A stretch of 64,000 bases of DNA from WTFV01 sp965200895 (GTDB lineage: Bacteria > Acidobacteriota > Vicinamibacteria > Vicinamibacterales > UBA8438). The DNA lies in the NCBI GenBank assembly GCA_965200895.1, contig CBDAVM010000001.1:248001-312000 (forward strand), written 5' to 3'. This document shows positions 49,995 to 59,016 of the stretch, piece after piece (position 1 is the first letter of the stretch; each line of letters begins with the position of its first letter). The translations under genes were made by a program, and so were the position numbers. The notes beneath the pieces are model-generated. The model was not told the origin of the DNA. It worked only from the letters and a program-made list of their open reading frames with translations, and ran no database searches.

Positions 49995-51101
49995 ATGCGT
50001 CGCTTCCGCCGGCCATCTCGTCTGACCGCCTTCGTTCTGCCTCTCAGCCTGGCCGCGTGCGGGTCCGGCGTGCCCGACGATCCGGGAACTGTCGAAGGTG
50101 AGGCGCTCGAAACGCCCCATGCGGAGACCTTCAGCGTCGTCGAACGGAACGGGTATCGCATCGTCGACATCGAAGCGTCTGTCGTCACGTGGGGCGGATC
50201 GGCGGGCGGACCGCCGCAGCGTGCCCGTCTCGTGCTGGTCCCGAAGGGCCTGGAGCCGCCAAACCTGGTGGGAGACCTGGCGGACGCCACGTTGATCCGA
50301 ACGCCCGTCCAGCGGATTGCCGTCAATGATCACCCCCATGAGGGCATGCTGCGCGCACTCGGGGTCGAAGACCGGATCGTCGCGGTTGGCGGGCACAACA
50401 GTTACGACGATGACCTGCGCCGCATGGCCCGGTCCGGTCGGATCCAGCAGATTGGCTATGGCTGGAACATGCCGCCGACGCTCGATGCGCTGGTGGCGGC
50501 GCAGCCGGACGTGCTGATCGCGCGCATGGCCGACCTCACGCACACGCAGCACATGGAGCGCGTGGAGTCGCTCGGCATTCCGGTCGTACCGACCTTCATC
50601 GATGCGGAGCCGCACTACATGGGCCGTGTCGCCTGGATCCTCCTGATGGGCCTGCTGACCGGAAGAGAGGCCGAAGCCGGTGCATTCGTTCAGATGGTGG
50701 CGCAGGAGATCGACCGCCTGAAGTCGCTCGCCGAAGAGCAATCGCGGCGGTCGGTGCTCTGGGCCTGGTACAAGAGCGCGGGCAATCGTTGGGCCGTAAC
50801 GCAGCGTAACGCCGATGCAGCTCTCATTCGCGACGCCAACGCGGAACTCGTGCTCGGCGCCGACGACGACCCGGAGCTCGACACCTTTTCGGACCTTTCG
50901 ACGGAACGGCTCCTGCGGGACGCAACGGGCGCCGATTGCTGGATGATCCGCGACCCACTGTCCGCAGTGTTCGACAATCGGGCCGTGCTCTCGCGCTTCA
51001 AGGCGTATCGGGACGGCTGCGTGTTCTGGGAGCCGGGCGGGCGCCACCCCACCGAGGATACGTGGGAGTTGTACGAGATGGGGACCATCCGGCCGGACTA
51101 G
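49995..51101 (+). CDS. BtuF/FecB-type substrate-binding lipoprotein ended by a premature amber codon
   Basis: 368 aa. The start at 49995 gives a lipoprotein signal (VLPLSLAACGSG). ATG 49884 has a better Shine-Dalgarno (AAGGAG) but would bury the signal. The periplasmic binding fold shows RIAVNDHPHEGMLRALGVEDRIV, PTLDALVAAQPDVLIA and SLGIPVVPTF. After GTIRPD comes TAG, and the same frame continues LLADILKMLHPELRDGEWRYLAPE for about 30 codons, the expected C-terminus of the family (TGG to TAG in an original RPDWLLADIL). It pairs with the permease and ATPase downstream. Function may be impaired. Confidence 0.78.
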   Translation: MRRFRRPSRLTAFVLPLSLAACGSGVPDDPGTVEGEALETPHAETFSVVERNGYRIVDIEASVVTWGGSAGGPPQRARLVLVPKGLEPPNLVGDLADATLIRTPVQRIAVNDHPHEGMLRALGVEDRIVAVGGHNSYDDDLRRMARSGRIQQIGYGWNMPPTLDALVAAQPDVLIARMADLTHTQHMERVESLGIPVVPTFIDAEPHYMGRVAWILLMGLLTGREAEAGAFVQMVAQEIDRLKSLAEEQSRRSVLWAWYKSAGNRWAVTQRNADAALIRDANAELVLGADDDPELDTFSDLSTERLLRDATGADCWMIRDPLSAVFDNRAVLSRFKAYRDGCVFWEPGGRHPTEDTWELYEMGTIRPD

Positions 51102-51189
51102 CTGTTGGCTGACATTCTGAAGATGCTGCACCCGGAACTGCGCGACGGCGAGTGGCGTTACCTCGCACCGGAAACGTGGGAGGCGGGCC

Positions 51190-52221
51190 ATGTCGGCGCG
51201 AGTCAACCGTAGTTCGCTGGTCCTCGTCGCCGCGCTCGCCGCGCTCTCCCTGCTGACGCTGACCTATGGGCAGATCGCGCTGCCCCTGTCCGACACCGTC
51301 GGCGCGCTGACGGGGGCGCAGTCGAGCGACCTCGCGCGCCAGATCGTCCTCGAGATTCGCCTTCCGCGGATCGCGGCCGCGATCATCGCCGGCGGCGCGC
51401 TCGGCATGGCCGGGGTGCTGATGCAGGCCCTCTTCAGGAACCCAGTCGCCGACGCGTGGTCGCTCGGCCTGCTCGCAGGCGGCCAGCTTGGCGTTGCGCT
51501 CACCGTGACCGCGGCGGCCTTTGCAGGTCCCGCGGCCGTGTCCTTCCTCACCGTCTTCGAAGGCCCAAGCATCACGCTCGCGGCCGCCGCGGGCGTCGCG
51601 ATAACGGCGCTCTTCATGCTTGCGCTCGGCCGCCGCGTCGGCGCCATCACGTTGCTCGTCATCGGCCTCATGCTCGGGTTCACCTCTCAAGGGCTCACGA
51701 GCGCCCTCCTTCACTTCGCCGCCCGCGCCGGGGGCCGGATCTATGGCGGATGGCAGGATGCGAGCTTTGCCGGCGTCGCTCCCGCGGCGCTGCCGTGGCT
51801 CTTCCTGCCGATCCTCGCCGGCGCCGGCGCCGCCGTCGCGACCGCCAAGCCGCTCAGTTCACTGCTTCTCGGCGAGACCTACGCCCGCAGCCTCGGCGTC
51901 AAGGTAACGTCCTTGAGACATGTCGTTCTTGCCGCGACCGTCCTCCTGGTAGCGCCCGTCGTGGCCCTCTGCGGCCCGGTGAGCTTCGTCGGCCTCATTG
52001 CACCCCACTTCGCCCGGCCGCTGGCCGGAACGGCGCGGATCCTGCCGCTCCTTCCACTCGCCGCCCTCGGCGGCGCGCTGCTTGCCCTTGCCGGAGACGC
52101 CATCATTCATGCGCCATGGGAGCAGCACTTCCTGCACCTGAACGCGATCCTCGCCATCGTTGGCGCGCCGGTCGTGATTCTCATCCTCGTCTTCTCACCC
52201 GCCGTGAGGCAGTGGCGCTGA
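51190..52221 (+). CDS. FecCD/BtuC-type ABC transporter permease
   Basis: 343 aa with about nine to ten membrane helices. FecCD landmarks are RLPRIAAAIIAGGALGMAGVLMQ, NPVADAWSLGLLAGG, YARSLGVKVTSLR (the coupling-helix region), GPVSFVGLIAPHFAR and the terminal VGAPVVILILVF. It imports ferric siderophore, heme or cobalamin with the flanking binding protein and ATPase. Its stop shares a base with the next ATG (TGATG). No disruption is seen. Confidence 0.92.
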   Translation: MSARVNRSSLVLVAALAALSLLTLTYGQIALPLSDTVGALTGAQSSDLARQIVLEIRLPRIAAAIIAGGALGMAGVLMQALFRNPVADAWSLGLLAGGQLGVALTVTAAAFAGPAAVSFLTVFEGPSITLAAAAGVAITALFMLALGRRVGAITLLVIGLMLGFTSQGLTSALLHFAARAGGRIYGGWQDASFAGVAPAALPWLFLPILAGAGAAVATAKPLSSLLLGETYARSLGVKVTSLRHVVLAATVLLVAPVVALCGPVSFVGLIAPHFARPLAGTARILPLLPLAALGGALLALAGDAIIHAPWEQHFLHLNAILAIVGAPVVILILVFSPAVRQWR

Positions 52222-53009
52222 TGCTGGCGCTGCAATCCCTCGCGGTGGGCTATCGCAACGAGCGCGGAGCAGTGCTGTCCGACATCGACCTGTCAGCCGC
52301 CCCCGGCGACTTCATCTGCATCCTCGGCCGCAACGCGGCCGGGAAATCGACCCTCATGCGGACGATCGCGGGGCTGCAAGCGTCGCTCGACGGAATCGTG
52401 TTGCTCGACGGCGAAGACATCGCATCCATGCGTCCGGCGACGCGCGCGCGCCGGATCGCCGTGGTGCTGACCGAGCGCCAGTTCAATCCGGGCCTCCGCG
52501 TCGACGACGTCATCGCGCTTGCCCGCCAGCCCTTCACGGGCTGGCAGGGTGGACTGGCGCACAACGACCGGGCCGCAATCGCCGACGCGGTCGCGGTCAC
52601 CGGCGTCGAGCCGTTCCTGCGCCGCTATTTCAGCGATCTCAGCGACGGCGAGCGACAGCGCGTGATGATCGCGCGTGCGCTCGCACAGACGCCGCGCCTC
52701 CTGGTTCTCGACGAGATCACGGCCTTCCTCGATCTGCCGAGCCGGGTCGAGATCATGGCCCTCCTGCGTGCCCGGGCCAGGCAGGAGGGACAGGTCATTC
52801 TGCTCTCGAGCCACGACCTCGACTTGTCGCTTCAGCTTTCCGACAGCGTCTGGCTGCTCGACGGCGAGGGCGGCTTTTCGGTCGGCACGCCGGACGCATT
52901 GCGCCGGAGCGGCGAGGTCGGCCGCGCCTTCGACACCGACGCGATACGGTTTTCGCCCTCCCATGGGCGGTTCGAGATCAGGACGCCCGAGACTACGCCC
53001 GCGACATGA
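52221..53009 (+). CDS. FecE/BtuD-type ABC transporter ATP-binding protein
   Basis: 262 aa. Walker A is GRNAAGKST, Q-loop region VVLTERQ, signature LSDGERQRV, Walker B LLVLDEITAFLD and H-loop LSSHDLDL, all intact. LSDGE in place of LSGGE is common in this branch. It overlaps the permease gene by one base. It energises uptake of an iron complex or cobalamin. The region after it (53010-53295) holds no gene I can support, only fragments including VLIDAWSSFERV. Confidence 0.92.
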   Translation: MLALQSLAVGYRNERGAVLSDIDLSAAPGDFICILGRNAAGKSTLMRTIAGLQASLDGIVLLDGEDIASMRPATRARRIAVVLTERQFNPGLRVDDVIALARQPFTGWQGGLAHNDRAAIADAVAVTGVEPFLRRYFSDLSDGERQRVMIARALAQTPRLLVLDEITAFLDLPSRVEIMALLRARARQEGQVILLSSHDLDLSLQLSDSVWLLDGEGGFSVGTPDALRRSGEVGRAFDTDAIRFSPSHGRFEIRTPETTPAT

Positions 53010-53295
53010 ACACCTGCCCGTCCCCGGTCGTGGAACGCGGCAGAGAGAGAGCTTCGGCCTCGCGCCGCTGATACTGGAGCGCAGCATCCAGGCGGCGTTC
53101 CTCGTGCCGATGGTCGCATGCCGAGAAGCTGCGCGTGGTTGAGCTGATCGTCGCCGAGACCAACTGCGCGGTCCAGGCGCCGGCTGGCGCGGGCAGGCAA
53201 GCAACTCCGTGCTGATCGACGCCTGGTCGTCGTTCGAGCGGGTGGGCGCGGGCGGTTGACGACGCTTGATTGGCGGGCGGAGGGCAACTGGGTGT

Positions 53296-53757
53296 TCAGT
53301 TGACCGGGTTGGCTGGCGCGGTGCGTTCGAGGATCTGGAGAAGCAGGCTGCGCATCTCACGCATCTCGGTGCGGACCTCGCGGATGTCGGTTTGCGTTTC
53401 GGCGTGCCGTTCTCGGATCTCGGCCTGCAAGTCGGCACGCATCGAGTGCATCTCGGTGCGGAGCTCCTGCATCTCGGTGCGGAGCTCGGTGCGCATGTCG
53501 CGCATGTTGGCGTTGGTGTCGTCGATCCGGGCGTGGATGGTAGCGTTTTGCAGGAGCATCGTGCTGATGAGGGTGATCAGCAGGAGTCCAAGGGCCACGC
53601 CGGTGGCGACGATCCACTTGGCGTCGGCCGAGAGTCTCGGCTGCTTTTCGGGGCTGTCAGCGTGTTCGGCGGCGGTCGCGGTGGTGTCGGGCGGCGGGGG
53701 CGCGGCGCCGGTGGAGCGCCGCACCGCGAGCCACAGGACGTTCCCGGTCAGGAGCAC
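53296..53757 (-). CDS. Membrane-anchored coiled-coil protein
   Basis: Up to 153 aa. It has one membrane helix (WIVATGVALGLLLITLISTML), then about 70 residues of heptad-like repeats (MRTELRTEMQELRTEMHSMRADLQ, further copies of MRTEMRE) predicted to form a long coiled coil. The N-terminal 45 residues are Pro/Thr-rich and the true start may be further in. No enzymatic domain is present. Such proteins occur widely with unknown roles. Confidence 0.65.
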   Translation of the reverse strand: MLLTGNVLWLAVRRSTGAAPPPPDTTATAAEHADSPEKQPRLSADAKWIVATGVALGLLLITLISTMLLQNATIHARIDDTNANMRDMRTELRTEMQELRTEMHSMRADLQAEIRERHAETQTDIREVRTEMREMRSLLLQILERTAPANPVN

Positions 53758-53847
53758 GGCGCTGCCCGCGGGCCGTGTTAACGTACCGAGAAGGGCGAGG
53801 CGGTATGTACCGCCCTTGGAATCAGGGCGACTTCTCGCCCCGGGCCG

Positions 53848-54336
53848 TCAGTTCAGGCCGGCGGCGTCGATGCCCGCCCGGGCGCAGATGGCGTCGTTGG
53901 CGCCGGTGTCGCCGCTGACTCCGATGCCGCCGATGTGCTGCCCGTCGGCGGTCATGATCGGCAGCCCGCCCTCGAAGTAGTTCAGGCCGGGCACGAACGC
54001 CGCGGCGGAGACGCCGTTGCCGAAGGCCATCTGGCCCCACTGCAGCGTCGACCGCGGGCTCGTGGACGAGCTGCGGGCCTTGGCCATGGCGACATCGTGC
54101 GACAGGACCTGGGCGTCGTCCATCCGGTGGTAGGCCTTCAGGTTGCCGTGGTTGTCCATGATCGCGATGTGCATGCGCCAGCCCTCTTCCGCAGCCTTGG
54201 TCAGGCAGCCGTGCACAATGGTCATGGCGGCGGCGCTGGTGAGCATGGGTCGGTCTTCGACCTGGGCGGCGGCGGGCGCGGCGGCCAACGCGACCGCGGC
54301 GAAACCGAGAACGACGAAACCGGGGCGAACGCGCAT
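53848..54336 (-). CDS. GlcG/HbpS-family heme-binding-like secreted protein
   Basis: 162 aa. The ATG at 54336 follows GGAGGAAGTCAC. The signal peptide is VVLGFAAVALAAAPAAAQ. The GlcG/HbpS (DUF336) fold shows MTIVHGCLTKAAEEGWRMHIAIMDNHGNLKAYHRMDDA, VAMAKARSS and GGLPIMTADGQHIGGIGVSGDTGANDAICARAGIDA. Family members bind heme or act with oxidases. It lies next to a decayed TonB-receptor/PepSY locus. Confidence 0.88.
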   Translation of the reverse strand: MRVRPGFVVLGFAAVALAAAPAAAQVEDRPMLTSAAAMTIVHGCLTKAAEEGWRMHIAIMDNHGNLKAYHRMDDAQVLSHDVAMAKARSSSTSPRSTLQWGQMAFGNGVSAAAFVPGLNYFEGGLPIMTADGQHIGGIGVSGDTGANDAICARAGIDAAGLN

Positions 54337-54398
54337 GTGACTTCCTCCAGGGAGTTCAAGGGGCCAGGAGCCCGAGAAGCCGGGGCGAGCGTTAGAGG

Positions 54399-54880
54399 TC
54401 ACGAGTATACCGGACCGCGGGTGCGCCCGGTGCGCCCGAAAGCTTCGCACGATTGGTCGGGAAACACGAAGTACGCCCCGGTGACCGCCCAGCCGGCGGT
54501 GAGGACGAGCGTCCAGATGCCAACCGCGCCGTGCAGCTCCCAGGTGACGCGGCGCCAGGGGCGGCGCCAGTCGACGGTCAGGGCGCGCCGCCATCCCGCC
54601 CGCGCCGGCCACCAGACGAACACGCCGGTCAGGCAGAGCAGCAGGAGGCCGAGGGCGCCGATGCCGTTGACGACGCGGCCGGTGGGGCCGGCGAGGAGGT
54701 CGAAGTGCAGGTCCTGCAGGGTGCGCACCAGGGAACGCTCGGGCAGCTCGCCCAGCACGTCGGCGGTGACCGGGTCGATGAGCACGGTACGGAACCGGCC
54801 GCCCTCGGTGACATAGGCGAGGTGGGTCGGCCGCACCGTGGTCGGCGCGTCGACCCCGGGCGGCGATGGAGGCCGCCCTT
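54399..54880 (-). pseudogene. PepSY-associated membrane protein, truncated fragment
   Basis: The readable part (HLAYVTEGGRFRTVLIDPVTADVLGELPERSLVRTLQDLHFDLLAG, then two helices GIGALGLLLLCLTGVFVWWPARAGWRRAL and LHGAVGIWTLVLTAGWAVTGAYFVFP) matches the middle of PepSY-TM iron-regulated proteins. The N-terminal helix and first PepSY part are missing, and it stops about two helices short of a full protein. It follows the TonB receptor in the same orientation, the usual order. Confidence 0.7.
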
Positions 54881-54900
54881 GCACCTCGTGGCGACCGTGC

Positions 54901-56900
54901 TCAGCCGCCGAAGTCGAAGCGACCGCCGGCGACGAACGCGCGCGGGAGGCCCGGGTACCCGAGCGCGCTGTCATACACCACGTCGGTCAGGTTGTCGATG
55001 CGCAGGAAAAGCGTCAGCTCGGGGCGCACGCGGAACTGCCCGCCGGCGGTGACCAGCGTGTAGCCGGGGTTGACGGTAATGTCCACCCCGCGGCCGTCCG
55101 AGGCGCGCTGCAGTCCGAGGAACGCGCTGTCGTGACGGTCGCCCGTCACCCGCGTCGCCACGTGGAGGCTGCCGCGGCCCCGCGTGTAGCCAAGGCGCAG
55201 GTTGCCCGAGTGCCGCGGCCGACGCAGCAGCAGCTGACCCGGCTGGAACTGCTCGCTCGTGCTCGCGTTGGTCACCACCTCGGTGTCCACCAGCGCGTAG
55301 GATGCGCTCGCCGTCACTCCGCCGAGGGGTCGCTGCATGCCGAACTCGAGCTCGACTCCGTCCGCCCGCGATCCGTCGATGTTCACGTAGTCGGCGACGC
55401 CGTCGCCCCCGAAGCCGAGCGAGGGCGAGTAGGCGATCTGGTCCTCGTAGTCGTTGCTGAACCAGGTGAAGCGCGCCAGCCAGCGCTGGTCGTCGAAGGT
55501 CAGCTCGGTCCCCGCATCGACGGTCAGCGCCTGCTCGGGGCGCAGCGACAGGTCGCCGTCGACCCACTGCGAGCCGTAGAGCTGGGAGAAGTTCGGGTTC
55601 TTGACGCCGCGCCCGACATTGGCCGAGACCTTGACCGACGAGAGCCCGCCCTCGCGGAACGGCAGGGGATAGCCGCCGGCCGACAACTTCGGGTTGACGG
55701 CGGCGCCGTAGAGGGCGTTGTCGTCGATGCGCGCCCCGCCGGTGACGAACCACGCGTCGGCGACGTTGAACTGCTGCTGCAGAAATAGGAGTGGTTCTCC
55801 ACCATCTGTACGGCGTCGAGGGCGTTGGTCTCGCGATAGTAGTCGTAGCCGGCGCTCAGGACCTGGTCGTCGAGCCAAGTCGCGTTGAACTGGTAGCGGA
55901 CGGCGGGCCGGCGCAACTGCGTCTCGAACTCGAAGGGGTAGTCGAAGCCGCTGTAGGGGCCGCTGCGCGCGAGGAACCGTCCGGGGCCGAGGCCCGAGGG
56001 GGCGGCCATCAGCGTGTCGAAGGCGGGCTCGTCGAGAAGCCGCACGAGCCGGGGGCCGGCCGGATAGAGGGCGCCGGGTTCGCCCTCGAGGAGGGCGAAG
56101 ACGCGGTACTGGGGGTCGACGATGCCGTCCACCGACTGGCGCCCGGACCGGAAGTAGCTCACCGTCGCGGAGTGGTCGAAGCGGCGGGAGAGGGTCTGGT
56201 CGAAGTCGAGGTGCCACGTCAGGTCGTCGGTGTCGTAGCCGGTGCCGGTGTCGCCGGGGGCATAGGTGATCGGGCCGACGGAGTTGGCGCGGGCGTTGCT
56301 GTAGCGGAAGCCGGTGCGCAGACGGGTGCTGTCGCCGAGGATGGCGCCGAGGTTGCCGTCGACCGCCTGCTGGTCGAAGCGGTCGAGCTCGGACAGGCGG
56401 TCCCCGAACGCGCCGGCGGTCCCGCGGTGGGCGACGCCGAGCTGGTAGTCGACGCGCCCGGCGGCGCCGCCGAGCAGCCGCAGGTCGCCGCGCGTCGTGC
56501 CGAACGAGCCGCCCTCGAAGGAGCCGGACATCCGGGGTCCGCTGTCCGGCGTCCCCCGCTTTGTGAAGATCTGGATGACGGACCCTATCGCGTCCGAGCC
56601 GTAGAGCGCCGACTGCGCACCCCGCACCACCTCGACCCGCTCGATCTCGCCGGCCGACACGCGGCTGAAGTCGTAAGAACCGCCGTGTCGTTCACGCGCA
56701 CGCCGTCGATTAGCACGTGGTTGTAGTCCGATTCGCCGCCGCGCGCGAAGACCGACGCCAGCTGGCCTTCCCGTCCCGTCGACTCGATGTTCAGGCCCGG
56801 GACATAGCGGAGGACATCGGCGATGGAGTGGCTGCCGAGGGTCTCGATGTCCTCGGTGGTGAAGACGGCGCTTGCACGTACGCTGCGGACGACGAACATC
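54901..56900 (-). pseudogene. BtuB-like TonB-dependent receptor with two frameshifts and lost 5' end
   Basis: Three frames together make one receptor. The plug part (VFTTEDIETLGSHSIADVLRYVPGLNIES, HVLIDGVRVND) ends at a missing G near 56680; one more G restores NDTGGSYDF. Plug/barrel (IERVEVVRGAQSALYGSDAIGSVIQIFTKRG...) runs to VENHSYF near 55785, where a second shift leads into FLQQQFNVADAWFVTGGARIDD... and the terminal barrel ending GGRFDFGG. The signal peptide and TonB box are missing. The 5' end abuts an IS remnant at about 56905. Confidence 0.85.
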
Positions 56901-56904
56901 ATCG

Positions 56905-57109
56905 AGAACCTGATGGGAGCGTCGAGAGCTACACGTGGCGGGTCAAACGGTGGCGCGGCGGCCAGATGATTCAGCGTTGGGTGGCGAGCGCGCTGGTGGA
57001 GGCGGAACCGCGCTTCCGGCGGGTGCGCGGCTACCGCGACCTGCGCCATCTGGTCGGCGCGCTCGACGCGCTGGCTCCGCCCGACAGCGCGGTTGCTGAC
57101 GTGGCGTAG
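56905..57109 (+). pseudogene. IS transposase C-terminal remnant
   Basis: The frame reads PDGSVESYTWRVKRWRGGQMIQRWVASALVEAEPRFRRVRGYRDLRHLVGALD and stops at 57109. The WRVxRWRxGxMxxRWxAxAxxEAExxFRRxxGYRDL pattern is a common C-terminus of DDE transposases; I cannot fix the family. It replaces the 5' end of the TonB receptor gene, so this element or its deletion probably truncated it. Confidence 0.6.
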
Positions 57110-57178
57110 AACAGGCGACTTCGGAGCGGAAACAGGGAGTCCGCCGCTCGCAAGTTCAACAACGAACGGGACAATCCC

Positions 57179-57640
57179 CGAAAAGTGTTCGGTAAAATTA
57201 TTTTTCAGCAGACTCGACAAAACATGGGGAAATGTATTTGGTAACTTTAAATTGCTCATGACGCAACAAAATGCTCGGGGCCGGGGCCGCCCGCGGCGAG
57301 CGGACGTGTACCGCCAGCTCGCCATTCAGATCATCTACAAGCGCGACCGCGCCCGGTACCTTCGGGTGCTGCGCCGGGCGGATGCGGGCGAGTCGGGCCC
57401 CCTGGGCGAGTTGCTCGCGCGGGCGATGCTCGACAGCCTGCACCGGTTCGTGATTCCGGCCGTCGCCGGGCCGGCGAGACTCGTGCCGCTGGCCGCGCTG
57501 GAGACGCCCGGCATGAAGGCCTCCGCGCTGCGGGCGGCGGCCGAACGGGGACGGCCGCGGGCGCTACGAGCCCGCCCGCCAATCGCCGCCTGCGGCTCCG
57601 CTCGGCGCCCAACCCATCCGGTAAGCGCCATCAAGCTTCT
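57179..57640 (+). pseudogene. Internally deleted copy of the Fic gene, with leader and tail
   Basis: It carries the same AT-rich leader (CGGTAAAATTATTTTTCAGC) as the intact gene at 62791, ATG at 57258, and the first 25 codons (MTQQNARGRGRPRRADVYRQ). It then jumps in frame to IYKRDRARYLRVLRR, losing residues 26-234 of the intact protein (627 bp), including the Fic motif. A second deletion of about 125 bp removes the intact C-terminus. The trailing 80-bp repeat is the same as at 63841-63919. The first junction lies in GATCA, present at both ends of the deleted segment. Confidence 0.88.
57553..57630 (+). repeat. Tail repeat after the deleted Fic copy
   Basis: It is identical by eye to 63841-63919 (CCGCGGGCGCTACGAGCCCG...CATCCGGTAAGCGCCAT). 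Its core CGCCTGCGGCTCCG is the reverse complement of the right half of the dispersed hairpin family. Confidence 0.8.
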
Positions 57641-57752
57641 GCTACACACTCCGCCGCAACTAGGCATGACCCTGACCTGAGCAGCGTCCTCGTCCACACC
57701 GACACGGCGTCGTGCGGCGGCCGACAACGCTGCGGCCGTCACGCTGCGAAAC

Positions 57753-58073
57753 ATGCTGGCGCGCCTCGCGAACCGGTCCGCCATTCGCGAGCTGACGCCC
57801 GGCTCGCGGGTGCGACGCCGGGCCGGGCTGCTCACGGAAGCGGCGGCGGGGGGCGAGACGTGCCTCCTGCGGTTCTGCGACCGGGAGCTCGGGCTGCCGG
57901 CCGTGGCATGGCCGGCGTTGCAGTTCATCGCGACGGCCGACGGCGAGTTTGCGGTCCGGGACCTGCCCGACTGCCTCGACGCCGAGAGCAAGCTGACCCT
58001 GGTGACGCGACTGGTCAGGGAAGGGGTCCTCCAGCGGTGTCCCGACTCGCCGCCGGCCGGCGTTTCGGGTTGA
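57753..58073 (+). pseudogene. C-terminal fragment of a cupin (JmjC-like) protein
   Basis: 106 codons. Its first part (LTPGSRVRRRAGLLTEAAAGGETCLLRFCDRELG) is nearly identical to the end of the cupin gene at 61712-62638, with 57790-57892 matching 62530-62634. It then continues PAVAWPALQFIATADGEFAVRDLPDCLDAESKLTLVTRLVREGVL, the winged-helix-like C-terminus that the other copy lacks. The two are complementary halves of one gene with about 100 bp duplicated. Confidence 0.75.
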
Positions 58074-58245
58074 GCGATGTTCCCGGCGCCGGGGGGCTGC
58101 CGCCGCGAGGCGCGCCGTCGCCTTGTGGAACAGGCGCCGACTCGCGGCAGCAGGGTATTCGCAGACCCGAACACCTGGTCCATGCCTGCCGAGCAGCGCC
58201 CTGGCGCCGACGGCGAACAGGCGACAGCGGTCCGGTCGCAGGCCG

Positions 58246-58942
58246 CTACGGCTCTGCCGGGCGGGATGAGATCAAGCGGAGACGGGCGAGGAAGTCGTCG
58301 AGCGAGGTCGCCGCGAGAAGATGTCTGCCCGCGGCGTCGAGGGTGTGCTCGTCGGTCAGGGAGGCCAGCGCTTCGGCTGTCGGCGTTTTGGCGGCAGCGC
58401 CGAACTTGGCGGCGGCCAGTTGGCAGAGGGAGTTGATGTGCCCTTCCGTGCGCCCCTCCGCGCGCCCTTCCGTGCGCCCCTGGGCGATGCCCTGGGCGAT
58501 GTACGGCTTCGGCCACTCGGCGATGCGTTCCTCGAGGGTCATCTTCAGTTCTCCCAACGTTGCTGACGGCGGCAGCGGTTGGTCCGAGAACAGCGTTCCT
58601 GCAAGTTGCTTGATCCAGACTTGGAACGTGTCCCTCAGTTCGGTGTTCCCGGCGCGGTCGAGCAGCCTGTCGAGTGACGATACCACGTGCAGCAGGTCGG
58701 TGACGGACTGGATCTGCTCGATTCGTGCGAGCGCGGTCATCAGGTTGTCCTGCGCGAGGTCGTCAGCGTCGGTCTTCTGGAGATCGACGAGCACGTACTC
58801 CTGCGAGAGTTGGTGGCGGCGGAGCCTCTCGTCGGTGAGCGGGATGAGCTCTTGCATCGAGCGCGGCGCCCGCCAGGGGCGGTCACCATTGTTGACGACG
58901 ATCGGCAGTGCGGTGGGGAGGCCGGTCGTCGGCGTGATGGAT
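58246..58942 (-). pseudogene. Rpn/YhgA-type nuclease, C-terminal part (interrupted by IS)
   Basis: Joined to 61363-61694 after removing the IS and one target copy, the frame reads ...CMRDGSITPTTGLPTALPIVVNNGDRPWRAP...MQELIPLTDERLRRH without a break. LPIVVNNGDRPW is typical of the Rpn (recombination-promoting nuclease)/putative transposase family. This part ends with a helical tail containing RTEGRAEGRTEGH repeats, common in the family. A 203-aa frame can start at ATG 58857, but it lacks the nuclease core. Confidence 0.88.
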
Positions 58943-59016
58943 CTAGCGCTACATCACGGTTGACTCAGGAACGGTCCGGCGTTGGTCGCCCGGTCTACGT
59001 CGATTCGGGTTGCGGT

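Noticed and set aside
53010..53295. A gene between the ABC ATPase and the coiled-coil protein
   Set aside because: Only out-of-frame fragments are seen (for example VLIDAWSSFERV); no continuous supported frame.
58074..58245. A gene between the cupin fragment and the Rpn C-terminal part
   Set aside because: Open frames are Arg-rich, antisense-like and without start signals; nothing could be supported.
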